Positions 44,990-58,837 of a stretch of 64,000 bases of DNA are shown one piece after another; position 1 is the stretch's first letter; each line of letters begins with the position of its first letter. The DNA comes from Hirudinaria manillensis (lineage: Eukaryota; Annelida; Clitellata; Hirudinida; Hirudinidae): the NCBI GenBank assembly GCA_034509925.1, contig CM067530.1, forward strand, positions 1 to 64,000. Reading direction: 5' to 3'. The notes under the pieces are model-generated. The model ran no database searches. It saw nothing but the letters and a program-made list of their open reading frames with translations, and was not told the DNA's origin. The translations under genes and the position numbers were made by a program.

Positions 44990-46235
44990 CGAAAGTAATT
45001 TCCTTTTCGGTATATTTGTTGTGAAGTGATTGAAACATGTCTTCGATATCTCCGATCAACATCACATCTCTGGTAATGGTTCGTGCATGTTCAATACATT
45101 CGTGATATTTTTTCATTTTATTAGCATGTACCTCATATTTTCTCTCTTCTATATCCACCACGTAAGAGTAGGTAAAATTGATTTTAATAACTGTTCCCGT
45201 GCCATTATCCATTGAACCATTTCCCTTTACCCTTATAGGCTATTAAGTCAAAGTTAAATGTTCACATTTATACGAACAATCCTCAAGTTGTAACTTGTCG
45301 TACACATCGTTCTTACTCGTGCTCGCCCATTACATTTGCATTTTGTTGGGCTAATTTCAAATTTTCCCGGAGTTTTTCCAAATATTCACCTGTAGTTTTT
45401 CCAGGTGAAAAGGTATTTCTTTTGTATCCCTCCAAAAATCTTTGAGAATGGCTAAGGGATCCCATAGGTAGAGATCCATACACCTTTCGTGTGGTTGCAG
45501 AGGGCTTCTCCCTCAAACTCCACTATTACAAATGGTAACAAGTCGTATGAGACTGCTCTTCCACTAGTTTGAGAATCATGTTTTTAAAACTTTGGTTGTA
45601 CCTCTCCACCACACCCGATGCTTCAGGATGACCTGGTGTGTTAAACCGAGGGGAACATCCCAAATATTTCAAAATTGAGTTGGGCCAATCTACTGATGTT
45701 GTTAGTTCCAGAGTCAGAACTGATCACCCTTGGAATCGAAAGTCATAAAGATTTATATTAAAATATCGCAAGCCGTTTGTAAGTTCATTGACCGCTAAAC
45801 CATTGATCACCTAAAATAAAGAATTTACCACCACCAGAGCATACTTAAACTTTGGTTTAACTGCAACCGAATCTCCTGTTGGAACCAGCGGACCGATATA
45901 GCCACCACGATTTATCACTACGTGACCAAACGGAACTTTATCACCTTTGGGAATGGACTGAACACGATCACCGACTCTAGTATGTGCCCTCAATTGACAC
46001 ACCTTGCATGAATCACAAAAAGATTTTATATCATTCCTCATATACGGAAACCCGAAGCTTAAACCTATTCGTTGCCGCGTCGACTTCCATGTCCTGCCTA
46101 AGCAGCATGTCCCATTTTAGGACCAAAGGAATACGCAACTCATGCAGGCCCAATTGTTTGAACTTCTCCCACCGTAAATTTTTCCTAAGATATAGCAACC
46201 CGTTATCTACAACAAAATTCCTTTTTTACCATGGC
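44990..46235 (-). mobile_element. Ty3/gypsy LTR retrotransposon fossil (integrase part)
   Basis: Minus-strand remnants of the pol C-terminus: a segment before the integrase zinc finger, the zinc finger with CDSCKVCQLRAHTRVGDRV, a core integrase remnant and a C-terminal segment near 45100-45210. No LTRs were found. The element is incomplete and clearly broken in several places. Confidence 0.75.
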
Positions 46236-49200
46236 TAGCTGAACTCTGCGGAGAGCGGTGGCGAAACTTTCCAAGAGCTCTATCTGAGATCAACCTTGCG
46301 AAACGCCACAGTTTGATGTCTTCTGAAATTTTTAAAATTGTTTCGTATTCTCTTTTAATTGGAATAAAATGAGAAATGAATTAAGCGTGACCTATGATGT
46401 GAACGCAAGAAGCAAATTGGTGAAAAAGTTCAAAATGAACAAATGTTTCAAATGACGTTGCAAAGGTTTATTAAATCGGTTATTTTGAAATGCTCCTAAA
46501 ATTATAGTAAGGACAATATGCACAAATCTTATCATATAATCGTCGATACAGCAGAGAGTTTAGGAATTGAGAATGTGATTAAAAAAGAAACTAAGACTCG
46601 TTATAAAGCACGAAATAGAGGAAACGAAGATTTGTTTTTTGAAAAGGAAAAAATTACTAAACTATATGGTGACACTTGCATATTTCCATCAAAATTTTCT
46701 TGGTGTGCAAAAAAAGCACAAGACAATATAGAAACCAATATGGGGAAAAGAGCCATTAAAAAATTTATTCCTGTAAAGTTGAGTGAAATGTATTGCGTGG
46801 ATAATTGCATCAGACTACTGTTAAATACTCATTCAGATGAAAAGAGTGCGACTCAAAAGTAAGACTTTTATTTACGGTTCTTATTAAAATTACAACCAAA
46901 CTTAAGGAACAAAATTTTGTGAGTTTTGAACATTGTGAGCACCATTTTAGACAATAAGATAAAGTTTCAAAAGTCCCCAAATATCTCAACAATTCCCATG
47001 CGAGTTGAAAAATACCGCGACTCAAGATTTTATATGAATACAATTTGAATTTGAATACAGCCCTCAATAGGGAATAATATGACTCCGAATATAATAAGCA
47101 ATAAACTTAATTACATTGTCTATTAATAAAACCTTATGTTATTATCACCTCACTACAACAGACTGATCCTGGATCCTAGTTGGAATTAGTGAAGGAAGAA
47201 GCAACAAGATGATTGACAGTAGTGTATTTTTTTTTATATCTTAATCAGATAAGACGAAGACGCTCTGTTCTGCTCACCATTAGTTTTTCCTGCTCGTTTA
47301 ATTCGACATGTAACGACAAACAATCAAACGTTTTATCCCCATCCATCACGCCGCGCACGTAATCGAATGGATGGCGTATCTGCGTGCTGCGACGAACCAT
47401 TGTGTCCCGTTATGTTCTCAATTCAGATTTGCATATTCGATATAATAAAATACTATTTCTTGCACAGCAAGGGACCATACTTAATCTTTGAAACGTTTCT
47501 GAACAAAGGGATTTTTCCATGTAGTTTCATTCACATTCAAATTTTGCTTCATAAAACTTGGAATTCATGATTTCCAAAATCATGAACTCAAAATTCCCCC
47601 CCCCTCTAAATTCTTAAAAAGGCACCTCGTTTGAATTGATCTATGATTTTCCTTTGCTCGATGTGTTGTTCCTTTGTTCTTTGTTCCAAGTGTGTCCAAT
47701 GTATTGATATATCTCTAGGAATAGCCCCATCCTTAATCTTTTAAACACCTCCTCAAGACATCAAAGTGATTTTTCAATTCTTATTCAAATTTTGCTCCAA
47801 AAAAATCGAAATTGAGAACTTAAAAGTCCGAATCCCACTTTGAAGTGAACTTGGCCAGTTTATTTGTAAGAAAAGGATGACGTTCACACCAGGGGCCATG
47901 CGGGTCTGCTTAACATCATCTGATTTGAGCGCATTAGTGTATTAGACGGACAAAGCCAAACAAGCTTCAACTTGACTTCTTAAAAGCGTATTTCCTGCGT
48001 TTTCCTGGTATATTTTCAGCATAATATGCTATAATAGCATTGTCAGTGTCCGGCCTTTCTTGTATTTAATGTCGCACGTAACTTTGTGATTGATAAGAAA
48101 AAATCTGAAATTTTTTTTAATATGACTATCCGTAACTTTATTGTACTGATGAATAATTGTGAAAAGGCTTTTCACTTTTGCACAAAAAAATATTTACATG
48201 CTGCTGTCGTAAACATGTTACATATAATTGTCACCAAAATTCAAAGTAAAATTCATGGTAAAATATAAAAAAAAAGATTCTGGGCTTTCAAAAAATAAAA
48301 TTTGAGATATACACTATAATCAACTAGAGGACACCCTTGGTTATCCAAGGATGAAAGTGATCTCTAAAAAAATATGAGCACATTTTATCATTATTTAGAT
48401 GTTACTTTGAAAATTGTGATGAATACATGACGAATTTTCAATTTAGTTATCTCCAGGCAAGATATAAGATAACTCCGAAATGTCGTTTCACCTCTCCCAT
48501 TTTGACTTCGATGGACTATGGATGGTTAAAATGTTGCGAGAATAATTTATGTGAATCGAAATTTGGGAAGAAAAATCATTATGAAAAATGGACTTTGACA
48601 GATAACCACACACCTCAATTGAATTTCGATGGCACTTTTAGGCAGAACGCTGTTTAAGTATATGTAGCACATTTAGGCACTATCTTCATCCTCGTTACAT
48701 CGTTCTTTTCATGAAAATAGATATTACCAAACGTTTTATCGGTGTTTACAAATTTTCGGTTTTTCGATAGTTCGAGATATCGAGTTGAGTTGCGTAATTT
48801 TAGCGAAATCTTATTAAATTTTTGGTAACGCTATTAATTCCATTATGTGAGGAGGGAAAGATCTGTATCACTCGAAGTCGGAGGTTTATGAGGTATAGAG
48901 TTGATAGACTGCAGCGTGATCAAATAGTGCCCGGATGGATCAACGCGAGTAGTGAGGCATTCAGCGGCAGCGGGTCTGACTCTCAAACAATGCTGAGTAG
49001 CCGACTAAATCGACGCCAACAAGATTTCGATTCGAGTTTGGAAAGTCCTTTTTTTTTTTATAAAGATTTATATTGGAACAAAAACGATTGTTAAACCCCA
49101 TCTTCGATGGAAAGTAAACTTTTTCATTGCGGGCCATATATGGTAAAATGAACAAACAACCGTGACACTCACTCAAGACGAAGTACCTATTGCCACATGC

Positions 49201-49787
49201 GGTCTATTTAATACAAAAAAGGTTATAATTATTGTGTGGTTTAGGCTTAAATAACACGCGTAATACAATACAGTATGACTAAAGTGGGTACGTCCCACTA
49301 CGGGCTCAGATTTGAAAGGTAGGCTTTAATAAGCAACGACCATGGGACAATTCCCCCAAAACTAGCTGTCCCTGTAGCCAGATTTTACTATAAGCCATAT
49401 TTCGAACAAAAATGAACACAGCAGGAACAAGTAAGAAGTTACGGTTTGGCCCGCAGGGCTGAAATCAGCTGAACTATTGAATTTTCAAGAAATTTATATC
49501 ATAAACCGCTGATCCACGCGGCGCGCAAACAACCGTGGGAGTTTTACATTTTTTTTAGCTTATTTAATTTTTACTACGAGGTCAATTTGTAAATGTAACC
49601 AAAATCTTTGTACATATATCAATTAGACTATGATATAGAATAAACGATCTCAAGAGCAGACACCCTTAGGATCAAATTTTTCAAATATGCCCATTTCTTG
49701 GGATTCTGTTCCCTGGAAGCCTTCATTAAAATTAAGTCACCCGACCACATTATACACTATAATGCGGCATATGATATATATATATAA
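46236..49787. other. Gene-poor stretch, two unrecognised short frames
   Basis: Mostly AT-rich sequence. A 114-codon + frame at 46518-46862 (Lys-rich, MHKSYHIIVDTAESLGIENV start, two Cys near the end) and a 76-codon + frame at 48427-48657 (MTNFQFSYL start, DYGWLKCCENN in the middle) are the only ones that look protein-like. Neither matches a family I can name, and no splice partners were found. Either could be a decayed element or a lineage-specific gene. Confidence 0.4.
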
Positions 49788-49797
49788 TTTATTTATT
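49788..49797 (-). promoter_or_regulatory. Overlapping polyadenylation signals downstream of ITSN
   Basis: AATAAATAAA on the minus strand, about 125 nt past the ITSN stop codon. Confidence 0.5.
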
Positions 49798-49922
49798 ATC
49801 ATCTAGAAATAGAATGCTTTGGACAACTCCTAAGCTTCAAGATTATAAGGAGAGAAAGCATTTGTGAAAAAATGTTTAGGTGGCAATGAAATGAACCAGA
49901 CCATTATTTTAATCATTCCATA

Positions 49923-51827
49923 TTATTTCTGATTATCGGTGCCATCTTTGAATAGATATTCAGGATATAACTGGAGATCCAATTTGGTGATAATTTCCCC
50001 TGAATCAATATCACTAAGTGAAAGATGCTTGGTAAATGGCTGTTTCGACTCTTTAATTTCTTGAGCAATATTGTGAGCGGTGACTTCAGCCCATCCAAGA
50101 GGAACTATATAAATGATATATTTAAATTGTAAATCCAATATATTGTGATTATAAAATGTATGTAAACCATCTCTTGAAAATTTTTTTTTTGCCAAAACTT
50201 CAATGTGGAGCACATCCTTCTCAATATCAAATAGGTAAAACTGCATAGACAAATTCCATTTAGGATTTAAATCTCTTGGCACAGTCCTGCTTTTTTGCTC
50301 TTGGGTTCCCATTTTTACTTTGCAGTACACAAACTCATCTGAAAACCAAAAATACCACTTATTAAAGATTGGGGATAATATTGGCTCTGGCAAGTCCAAA
50401 ATCCAGGTAGGATCCCGGATTTTCAGCAACATCCATAAAGCTTATACAGAGATGAAGGTGGGTTCAATCAAGCCTGACAAAAGCATTTAGCAATGAGACC
50501 ATGCAAAACATTGACAGTGACAATGCAAATGTTAAATTGATTCAGCCTTAGTTACAATGATAGCCATAATTGTTGAAAGACATTATTTTCAGGAATTGAT
50601 TCAGAGGTTTGAAGCACCTTCCAGAAAATATTTTCCTGAAATTGTCATTCCTGGTGTTAAATCTATGAGAGCAAACCTGCTGGAATTTGAACTGAGAAGA
50701 AAGTCAGCTGAGCAGAAAGTATATTCCAGTTTATGGAGTCTTTAGTAAGAACTCTTTCTAAAAAAATGAAACCATAATAACCCGTTGAAGAGGAGCTCGT
50801 GCAAGCATTGCAAACCATCTCACATTCGGCGAAAACATTCCATATGTATCCACCAGATTTCAATTCTTCAATCTGAACTTTGAAGGAGGAGACTTTGTCA
50901 AGCAGGTCAAGAAAGAAGCATCATGGATTTAGAGGAGTTGAAGCTGGCAAGAAAGTTTAATTGACTAGTATGTGTTTCATACAGCCATGAATTACCTCTT
51001 GAACAACAGTTTTGGATGGCAATTTTTCAAGTGGAAGCAGATGGAGTGGAAATTAATGAAAAACAACCATAATAATATTAACAATACTTCAAATACTGGA
51101 AATAGCTTGATGAAGCTATCAATCATGTATTTCAAAAACTACGAAATCTTTGATTCTTCAGAGTGCTTGGTGTTCAAAAAAAGAGGAAGAAAGGAGGTTC
51201 AATGTTAACAAGACTTTTTACCCAGGAAATAAGAGGAGATTTAAGATGAAGAGTTGCATAAATAGGAAATGAGATCAAGAAAATCTCAAAAGCAATGTTA
51301 ATGCAACCACATTCTAACATTTAGTTGAATGAGCTCAGTAGCAGATCTAGAACACTTTGGAGGGAACCAAAACTACAATAAGAAAAAATGGTAAAAAATT
51401 TTTAACCCAAACAATAGAAGTATCAAATTGGCTTTATCATGCTGGAAAGATGAAGAAGCACAGGAAAAGTCAAATTCTGAAGATCCGAGGACAAGAAGTG
51501 TCAAAGAAAATGATGTTCAGAAATTTAAAAAAATTTTAAATCAATTTTGGAATTCATGAACATTTTGTTATACAAATTAAAATTAATAATAAATGAATTC
51601 CCATACCATCAGGATTTAGCAATAAATCAATTCCTTCCTGTACATTAACAAATAGTCTTCCAATAGAATTTTTTGTTTCTGGAGGAAATAATTTAAAATT
51701 TGAATTAAAACTGGTACTTGTCATAAAACTAGAAACACAACTTAAGATATCAGGCTTGGTCCTTCTTCTCTTCTCAACATCAAGATAACATTTTGATGCA
51801 GAATCAATATTCCGTATCCAACTATCC
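49923..51827 (-). pseudogene. ITSN: Intersectin 3' end: PH end and C2 domain; 5' part absent
   Basis: Three exons on the minus strand: 51827-51607, 50338-50168 and 50104-49923, with GT-AG introns of 1268 and 63 bp and consistent phases. Exon a ends a PH domain (SWIRNIDSASKCYLDVEKRR, like [20 protein letters not shown] of human ITSN1) and opens C2 (IGRLFVNVQEGIDL). Exons b and c continue C2: YCKVKMGTQEQKSRT, LNPKWNLSMQFYLFDIEKDV, LGWAEVTAHNIAQEIKESKQ and the family-typical end GEIITKLDLQLYPEY. Intersectins are endocytic scaffolds with EH, coiled-coil, SH3, DH, PH and C2 domains; C2 binds membranes or other partners. Only 208 bp separate the first visible exon from telomeric repeats at 52036, so the EH, SH3, DH and most of PH are not in this place. 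Confidence 0.92.
50540..50745 (+). mobile_element. Possible hAT-like transposase fragment in ITSN intron
   Basis: RHYFQELIQRFEAPSRKYF followed by EIVIPGVK resembles the hAT transposase segment with FxxLI..PSRxYF..xxIP. Short and isolated, opposite to ITSN. Further + frames to 51540 are Lys/Asn-rich with no match. Confidence 0.4.
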
Positions 51828-52035
51828 CTAAAAATAACATAAATAAAGCCATAACATATGTAATAATTAACTGATAATTAGTATTTTTTATGTAATTAAA
51901 GCTACAATTTAATTTTATGTAAAAATACCACTGATACTTGAAGATAGGCCAAATGGAACATTGTTCGCACTATTACATTACTGTCTGATAAGGTGTCCCT
52001 AACCTTTTTGGTTAAAAAAGTTGTCTTTTGTCTTG
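51828..52035. other. Right edge of gene island
   Basis: AT-rich, best read as the intron upstream of the first visible ITSN exon. No PH-domain exon is found. GTCCCTAACC at 51993-52003 is a telomere-like scrap 35 bp before the first telomeric repeat (TTGCTAACCCTAACCC). Confidence 0.6.
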
Positions 52036-52169
52036 CTAACCCTAACCCTAACCCTAACCCTAACATTTTTTTCTCCTATCTTAACCCTAACCCTAACCCT
52101 AACCCTAACCCTAACCCTAACCCTAACCCTAACCCTAACCCTAACCCTAACCCTAACCCTAACCCTAAC
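52036..52169 (+). repeat. Telomeric tracts at right edge of the gene island
   Basis: About 4.5 repeats, then ACATTTTTTTCTCCTATC, then about 14.5 repeats, then the AAT microsatellite. This copies the arrangement at 8365-8493 except that the first tract is 5 rather than 66 repeats. Same orientation as all other tracts. Confidence 0.97.
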
Positions 52170-52214
52170 ATTAATAATAATTATAATAATAACAATAACG
52201 ATAATAATAATAAT

Positions 52215-52267
<53 letters not shown>

Positions 52268-52540
52268 GAATAAGAATAAGAATAAGTAGAAGAAGAAGAA
52301 GAAGCCACCAAATAAGGACACTCGTTAGATGTCGCCAAAATATATCGATTCTCGTGATAACGACTAATCAACTATTTGCGACAAATTATATAGCACTCAC
52401 TCCTTGGTCACCTTCCTCGAACAATATTAGCCGTAAAATTCGACTAATTACGGATCCGCTCTAAGGAGCGTAGGTCGTAAAAAGCGGTCTCACGATTAAA
52501 GCAAATGTTTTCTTCTGCGAAAGCGGAACGACATTTTTTT
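52170..52540 (+). repeat. Partial subtelomeric unit after the right junction
   Basis: Same as 8494-8864: AAT/AATAAG microsatellite plus unit tail. Confidence 0.92.
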
Positions 52541-55500
52541 CTCCTATCTTAACCCTAACCGTGTCAATACCATCGTAGGAGGAAACAATTTTCTTTAATC
52601 ATTGAGTACGGCAATCAATCGAGGATTTTGACAATCTCAGAAGATAACTAATTAATAAGAGAGAATATAACGACTCCCGTAAGGAAACGTCCCAATGTGC
52701 CGAGATTCACTGCGAGTTTTAACCGTCAAACGGCTATTTCTCAATGCATAATCTCTTATTTACAATAAATCCGAATGGATTTAAATCGACTCGATTTGCA
52801 GTCTCCAGAATTTTTTAAAAAAGCCCCCGATTAAGATGAAAACTTCATCGAAAACCGGACGAGAACCTGCCACCTGTCGACGAGTATTAAACATTTCAGT
52901 TAGCTGATTCCCGGAAATGAAAATTCATCAAATACGGGTCGGGAATCGGTTATCTGTCACTGTTTAATGGATTTCAGGGCTCAGTCCATTCGACCAAAGC
53001 TCCTCGGAATACGGTGAATAATTCACCGAAAACCGGGCAAAAATCCGCCAAATATTAAAACCCGAACCAGCAATCTATCGACGGAAATTTCATGGTCTCC
53101 AGGGCTCAATCCAAAGGACCAAAACCCCTCGGAATACGATCAAAAATTCATCGGAAACCGAGATTGAATCCGCCATTTCTGTCGAGATAAGCTAAAATTT
53201 AAAATTATCGTACACTCTGGAAGAACATCCGCCAGATGCCGCATAAATTAATCGATTCTCAGCAAATTGACTGATCGATTTTTTGATCCTGCGTCTAGGC
53301 TATAATTTATAAATGTATAAATTAAAATGTAGGAGGACCCTTAAATTGAAAAATAATTTAAGTCCATCCTACATTAACCATTGTTCTTAGACTCCTTCTT
53401 AATACTTCCGACAAGAACTTTCGCTAGAGGTCGCTGAAATTAAACTTTCGATAATCCAATTTGTCAAATTTTTAATCTCACATTATAAACTTCTACGCTA
53501 GTTCTTACAAGTCATTCTTCTCTTCTTTTCTTTCTACTTAACCCACCAGAGATCGCTGAAATTTATCGATTCTCGTCAATGCGATCTATCGATACTAGTT
53601 TCGTACCGAGCGCCTATTTTATGAATTTATATTATATAAATTTATATAAACTAAGGCATTTATCCGTAGGACTCATTTTAAATTTATCCTACACTCTGGA
53701 AATTCCTTTGATCCCAAATAAGAACGCCCGCTAGATGTCGCGGAAACTAATCGATTCTCAGCAAACTGACTTATCGATTTTTTGATCCTGCGTCTAGACT
53801 ATAATTTATAAATGTATAAATTAAATTGTAGGAGGACCCTGAAATTGAAAAATAATTTAAGTCTATCCAACGTTAACCATTGTTCTTAGACTCCTTCTTA
53901 ATACTTTCGACAAGAACCTTCGCTAGAGGTCGCTGAAATTAAACTTTCGATAATCCAATTTGTCAAATTTTTAATCTCACATATTGTAAACTTCTACGCT
54001 AGCTCTTACAAGTCATTCTTCCTTTCTTTCTTCTTAACCCACCAGAGATCGCTGAAATTTATCGATTCTCGTCAACACGATCTATCGATACTAGTTTCGT
54101 ACCGAGCGTCTATTTGATGAATTTATATTTATATTATATAAATTTATATAAATTAAGGCATTTATCCGTAGGACTCATTTTAAATTAAAAAATAATTTAA
54201 ATTTATCCTACACTCTGGAAATTCCTTTGATCCCAAATAAGAACGCCCGCTAGATGTCGCGGAAACTAATCGATTCTCAGCAAACTGACTTATCGATATT
54301 TTGATCCTGCGTCTAGACTATAATTTATAAATGTATAAATTAAAATGTAGGAGGACCCTTAAATTGAAAAATAATTTAAGTCCATCCTACGTTAACCATT
54401 GTTCTTAGACTTCTTCTTAATACTTTCGACAAGAACTTTCGCTAGAGGTCGCTGAAATTAAACTTTCGATAATCCAATTTGTCAAATTTTAATCTCACAT
54501 ATTGTAAACTTCTACGCTAGCTCTTACAAGTCATTCTTCCTTTCTTCCTTCTTTCTTCTTAACCCACCAGAGATCGCTGAAATTTATCGATTCTCGTCAA
54601 CACGATCTATCGATACTAATTTCGTACCGAGCGCCTATTTTATGAATTTATATTTATATTATATAAATTTATATAAATTAAGGCATTTATCCGTAGGACT
54701 CATTTTAAATTAACGAATAATTTAAACTTATCCTACACTCTGGAAATTCCTTTGATCCCAAATAAGAACGCCCGCTAGATGTCGCGGAAACTAATCGATT
54801 CTCAGCAAACTGACTTATCGATTTTTTGATCCTGCGTCTAGACTATAATTTATAAATGTATAAATTAAAATGTAGGAGGACCCTTAAATTGAAAAATAAT
54901 TTAAGTCCATCCTACGTTAACCATTGTTCTTAGACTTCTTCTTAATACTTTCGACAAGAACTTTCGCTAGAGGTCGCTGAAATTAAACTTTCGATAATCC
55001 AATTTGTCAAATTTTTAATCTCACATTATAAACTTCTACGCTAGTTCTTACAAGTCATTCTTCTCTTCTTTTCTTTCTACTTAACCCACCAGAGATCGCT
55101 GAAATTTATCGATTCTCGTCAACGCGATCTATCGATACTAGTTTCGTACCGAGCGCCTATTTTATGAATTTAGATTTATATTATATAAATTTATATAAAC
55201 TAAGGCATTTATCCGTAGGACTCATTTTAAATTAACGAATAATTTAAACTTATCCTACACTCTGGAAATTCCTTTGATCCCAAATAAGAACGCCCGCTAG
55301 ATGTCGCGGAAACTAATCGATTCTCAGCAAACTGACTTATCGATTTTTTGATCCTGCGTCTAGACTATAATTTATAAATGTATAAATTAAAATGTAGGAG
55401 GACCCTTAAATTGAAAAATAATTTAAGTCCATCCTACGTTAACCATTGTTCTTAGACTTCTTCTTAATACTTTCGACAAGAACTTTCGCTAGAGGTCGCT

Positions 55501-58500
55501 GAAATTAAACTTTCGATAATCCAATTTGTCAAATTTTTAATCTCACATTATAAACTTCTACGCTAGTTCTTACAAGTCATTCTTCTCTTCTTTTCTTTCT
55601 ACTTAACCCACCAGAGATCGCTGAAATTTATCGATTCTCGTCAACGCGATCTATCGATACTAGTTTCGTACCGAGCGCCTATTTTATGAATTTAGATTTA
55701 TATTATATAAATTTATATAAACTAAGGCATTTATCCGTAGGACTCATTTTAAATTAACGAATAATTTAAATTTATCCTACACTCTGGAAATTCCTTTGAT
55801 CCCAAATAAGAACGCCCGCTAGATGTCGCGGAAACTAATCGATTCTCAGCAAATTGACTTATCGATTTTTTGATCCTGCGTCTAGGCTCTAATTTATAAA
55901 TGTATAAATTAATACGTAGGAGGACTCTTAAATTGAAAAATAATTTAAGTCCACCCTACGTTAACCATGGTTCTTAGACTTCTTCTTTCTTCTTAATACT
56001 TTCAACAAGAACTTTCGCTAGAGGTCACTGAAATTAAACTTTCGATAATCCGATTTGTCGAATTTATAATCTCACATATTGTAAACTTCCACGCTAGTTC
56101 TTACATTCATTCATTTTCTTTTCTTTTTACCAGAGATCGCTGAAATTTATCGATTCTCGTCAACTCGATCTATCGATACTAATTTCGTACCGAGCGCCTA
56201 TTTTATGAATTTAGATTTATATTATATAAATTTATATAAACTAAGGCATTTATCCGTAGGACTCATTTTAAATTAACGAATAATTTAAATTTATCCTACA
56301 CTCTGGAAATTCCTTTGATCCCAAATAAGAACGCCCGCTAGATGTCGCGGAAACTAATCGATTCTCAGCAAACTGACTTATCGATATTTTGATCCTGCGT
56401 CTAGACTATAATTTATAAATGCATAAATTAAAATGTAGGAGGACCCTTAAATTGAAAAATAATTTAAGTCCATCCTACGTTAACCATGGTTCTTAGACTT
56501 CTTCTTTCTTCTTAATACTTTCAACAAGAACTTTCGCTAGAGGTCGCTGAAATTAAACTTTCGATAATCCAATTTGTCGAATTTATAATCTCACATATTG
56601 TAAACTTCTACGCTAGTCCTTACAATCAATTCATTCAATTTCTTTTCTTTCTACCAGAGATCACTGAAACTTATCGATTCTCGTCAACTCGATCTATCGA
56701 TTCTAATTTCGTAATGAGCACCTCCCGCAAGGAAGCGTTCCAATGTGCAGAGATTCACTGCGAGTGTTAACCGTCAAACGGCTATTTCTCAATGCATAAT
56801 CTCTCAAATCCGAATGGATTTAAATCGACTCGATTTGCATTCTCCAGAGCTTTTTGAAAAACCCCCGATTTAGATGAAAACTTCATCGAAAACCGGGCGA
56901 GAACCTGCCACCTGTCGACGGATATTAAACATTTCAGTTAACTGACTCCCGGAGATGAAAATTCATCAAAAACGGGTCGGGAATCTGTTATCTGTCATTG
57001 TTTAATGGATTTCAGGGCTAAGTCTATTGGACCAAAGCTCCTCGGAATACGGCGAAAAATTCACCGAAAACCGGGCAAAAATCCGCTAAATATTAAAACC
57101 CGAACCCGCCATCTATCGACGAAAGTTTCATGGGCTCCAGGGCCCAGTCCAAAGGACCAAAACCCCTCGGAATACGATCGAAAATTCATCTGAAACCGAG
57201 AGTGAACCTACCATCTGTCGACGGAAACTAGAATTTAATTGACTTCATGGTTATCCAGAAAACCGTGTTGCCTATAATTCTCCTGGCAATATCTCATTTG
57301 ACATCAATATGTTTGGCACTACTTTATGAGTCTAAAAACTGACTCTCTCTTAAAAATAAAAAATCTCTCTTGCGATCAACTCGAATAAATATTTGCGAAG
57401 ATCGTTTAAAAGGCAATTAATCTTCGTCACGGACCCCCAACGAGCCTACAAGCGACCTGACACGAACATTTCCAAGACGAGCAGCCATGCTGACGAGACA
57501 CCCCCCATGGTTGTCTGTCTACACCGCCAGTATCCAGTGGGAACTGCTCAACGAGACACGTCATTAGAACGACTGGCTAATGACTATTTCGATCGTGGTT
57601 AAATAGCCACGTTTTTCCGTTTTGATCTACATTTTCCACCTTCGAGGGTTGTACGACAACCGAGGGCCTAGTGGTATAAAAATGTTTTTAAATAAATGTT
57701 TTTTAAAAAATGTATTAAACGGATTATCGTATCAATGTTCGTCTTGTTTCTGCCACAAGGTTAGCATCCGAGTTTTGGTGAGTTACGATTAATCTAATCC
57801 GACGCTGCACATAAATCTCTGCAAAAATTTATATCTTGCATTCTAGCATTATTCTTTACAATGGAATTGCAATTGTTTTCCATTGTGTTTGCATTATAAG
57901 GCAAAGGTAGCTCGGTTTAAACAACATTCGCTACGATATGAATACACGCTAGATGGCGCAGAAACCTGTAATAATTGCAAGTTGTACATCAGGGTCGTTA
58001 TAAATCAAGATTAATCTAATCCGAAATTATACACGGCTACTTACAAATGTTATATCTTGCATTCTGGCTCATATTCTTGCTACTGGAATTACAATAGCTT
58101 TTTTCCATCGCATAAGAATACCCGCTAGATGTCGCTTTAATGATTACAAAATTTACATCAGGGTCGTTATAAATCAGGATTAATCTAATCCGACATTATA
58201 CACGGCTACATACAAATGTTAGATCTTGCATTCTAGCTCATATTCTTGCTACTGGAATTACAATAGCTTTTTTCCATCGCATAAGAATACCCGCTAGATG
58301 TCGCTTTAATGATTGCAAGATTTGCATCAAGGTCGTTATAAATCGGGATTAAAATAATCCGATATTATACACGGCTACATACAAATGCCATATCTTGCAT
58401 TCAGGCTCATATTCTTGCTAATTGGAATTACAATAGCTTTTTCCATAGCATAAGAATACTAGATGTCGCTCAAAGGATTGCAAGACTTAACAATAATAAT

Positions 58501-58510
58501 AGTAATGATG

Positions 58511-58566
<56 letters not shown>

Positions 58567-58603
58567 GTTAATAAACCCTAACCCTAACCCCTAACCCTAA
58601 CCC

Positions 58604-58669
<66 letters not shown>

Positions 58670-58700
58670 TAATAATAATAATAATAATGATAATAATAAA

Positions 58701-58771
<71 letters not shown>

Positions 58772-58793
58772 TAACAATAATAATAATAATATA

Positions 58794-58837
<44 letters not shown>

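Noticed and set aside
48427-48657. Possible small ciliary protein (YGW motif)
   Set aside because: The resemblance rests on three residues; not enough to name a family.
51847-52035. Another ITSN exon just before the telomeric tract
   Set aside because: A short frame that would join in phase exists (ending TATCAGTG before GTATTT), but its residues do not resemble the PH domain and it is cut off by stops.
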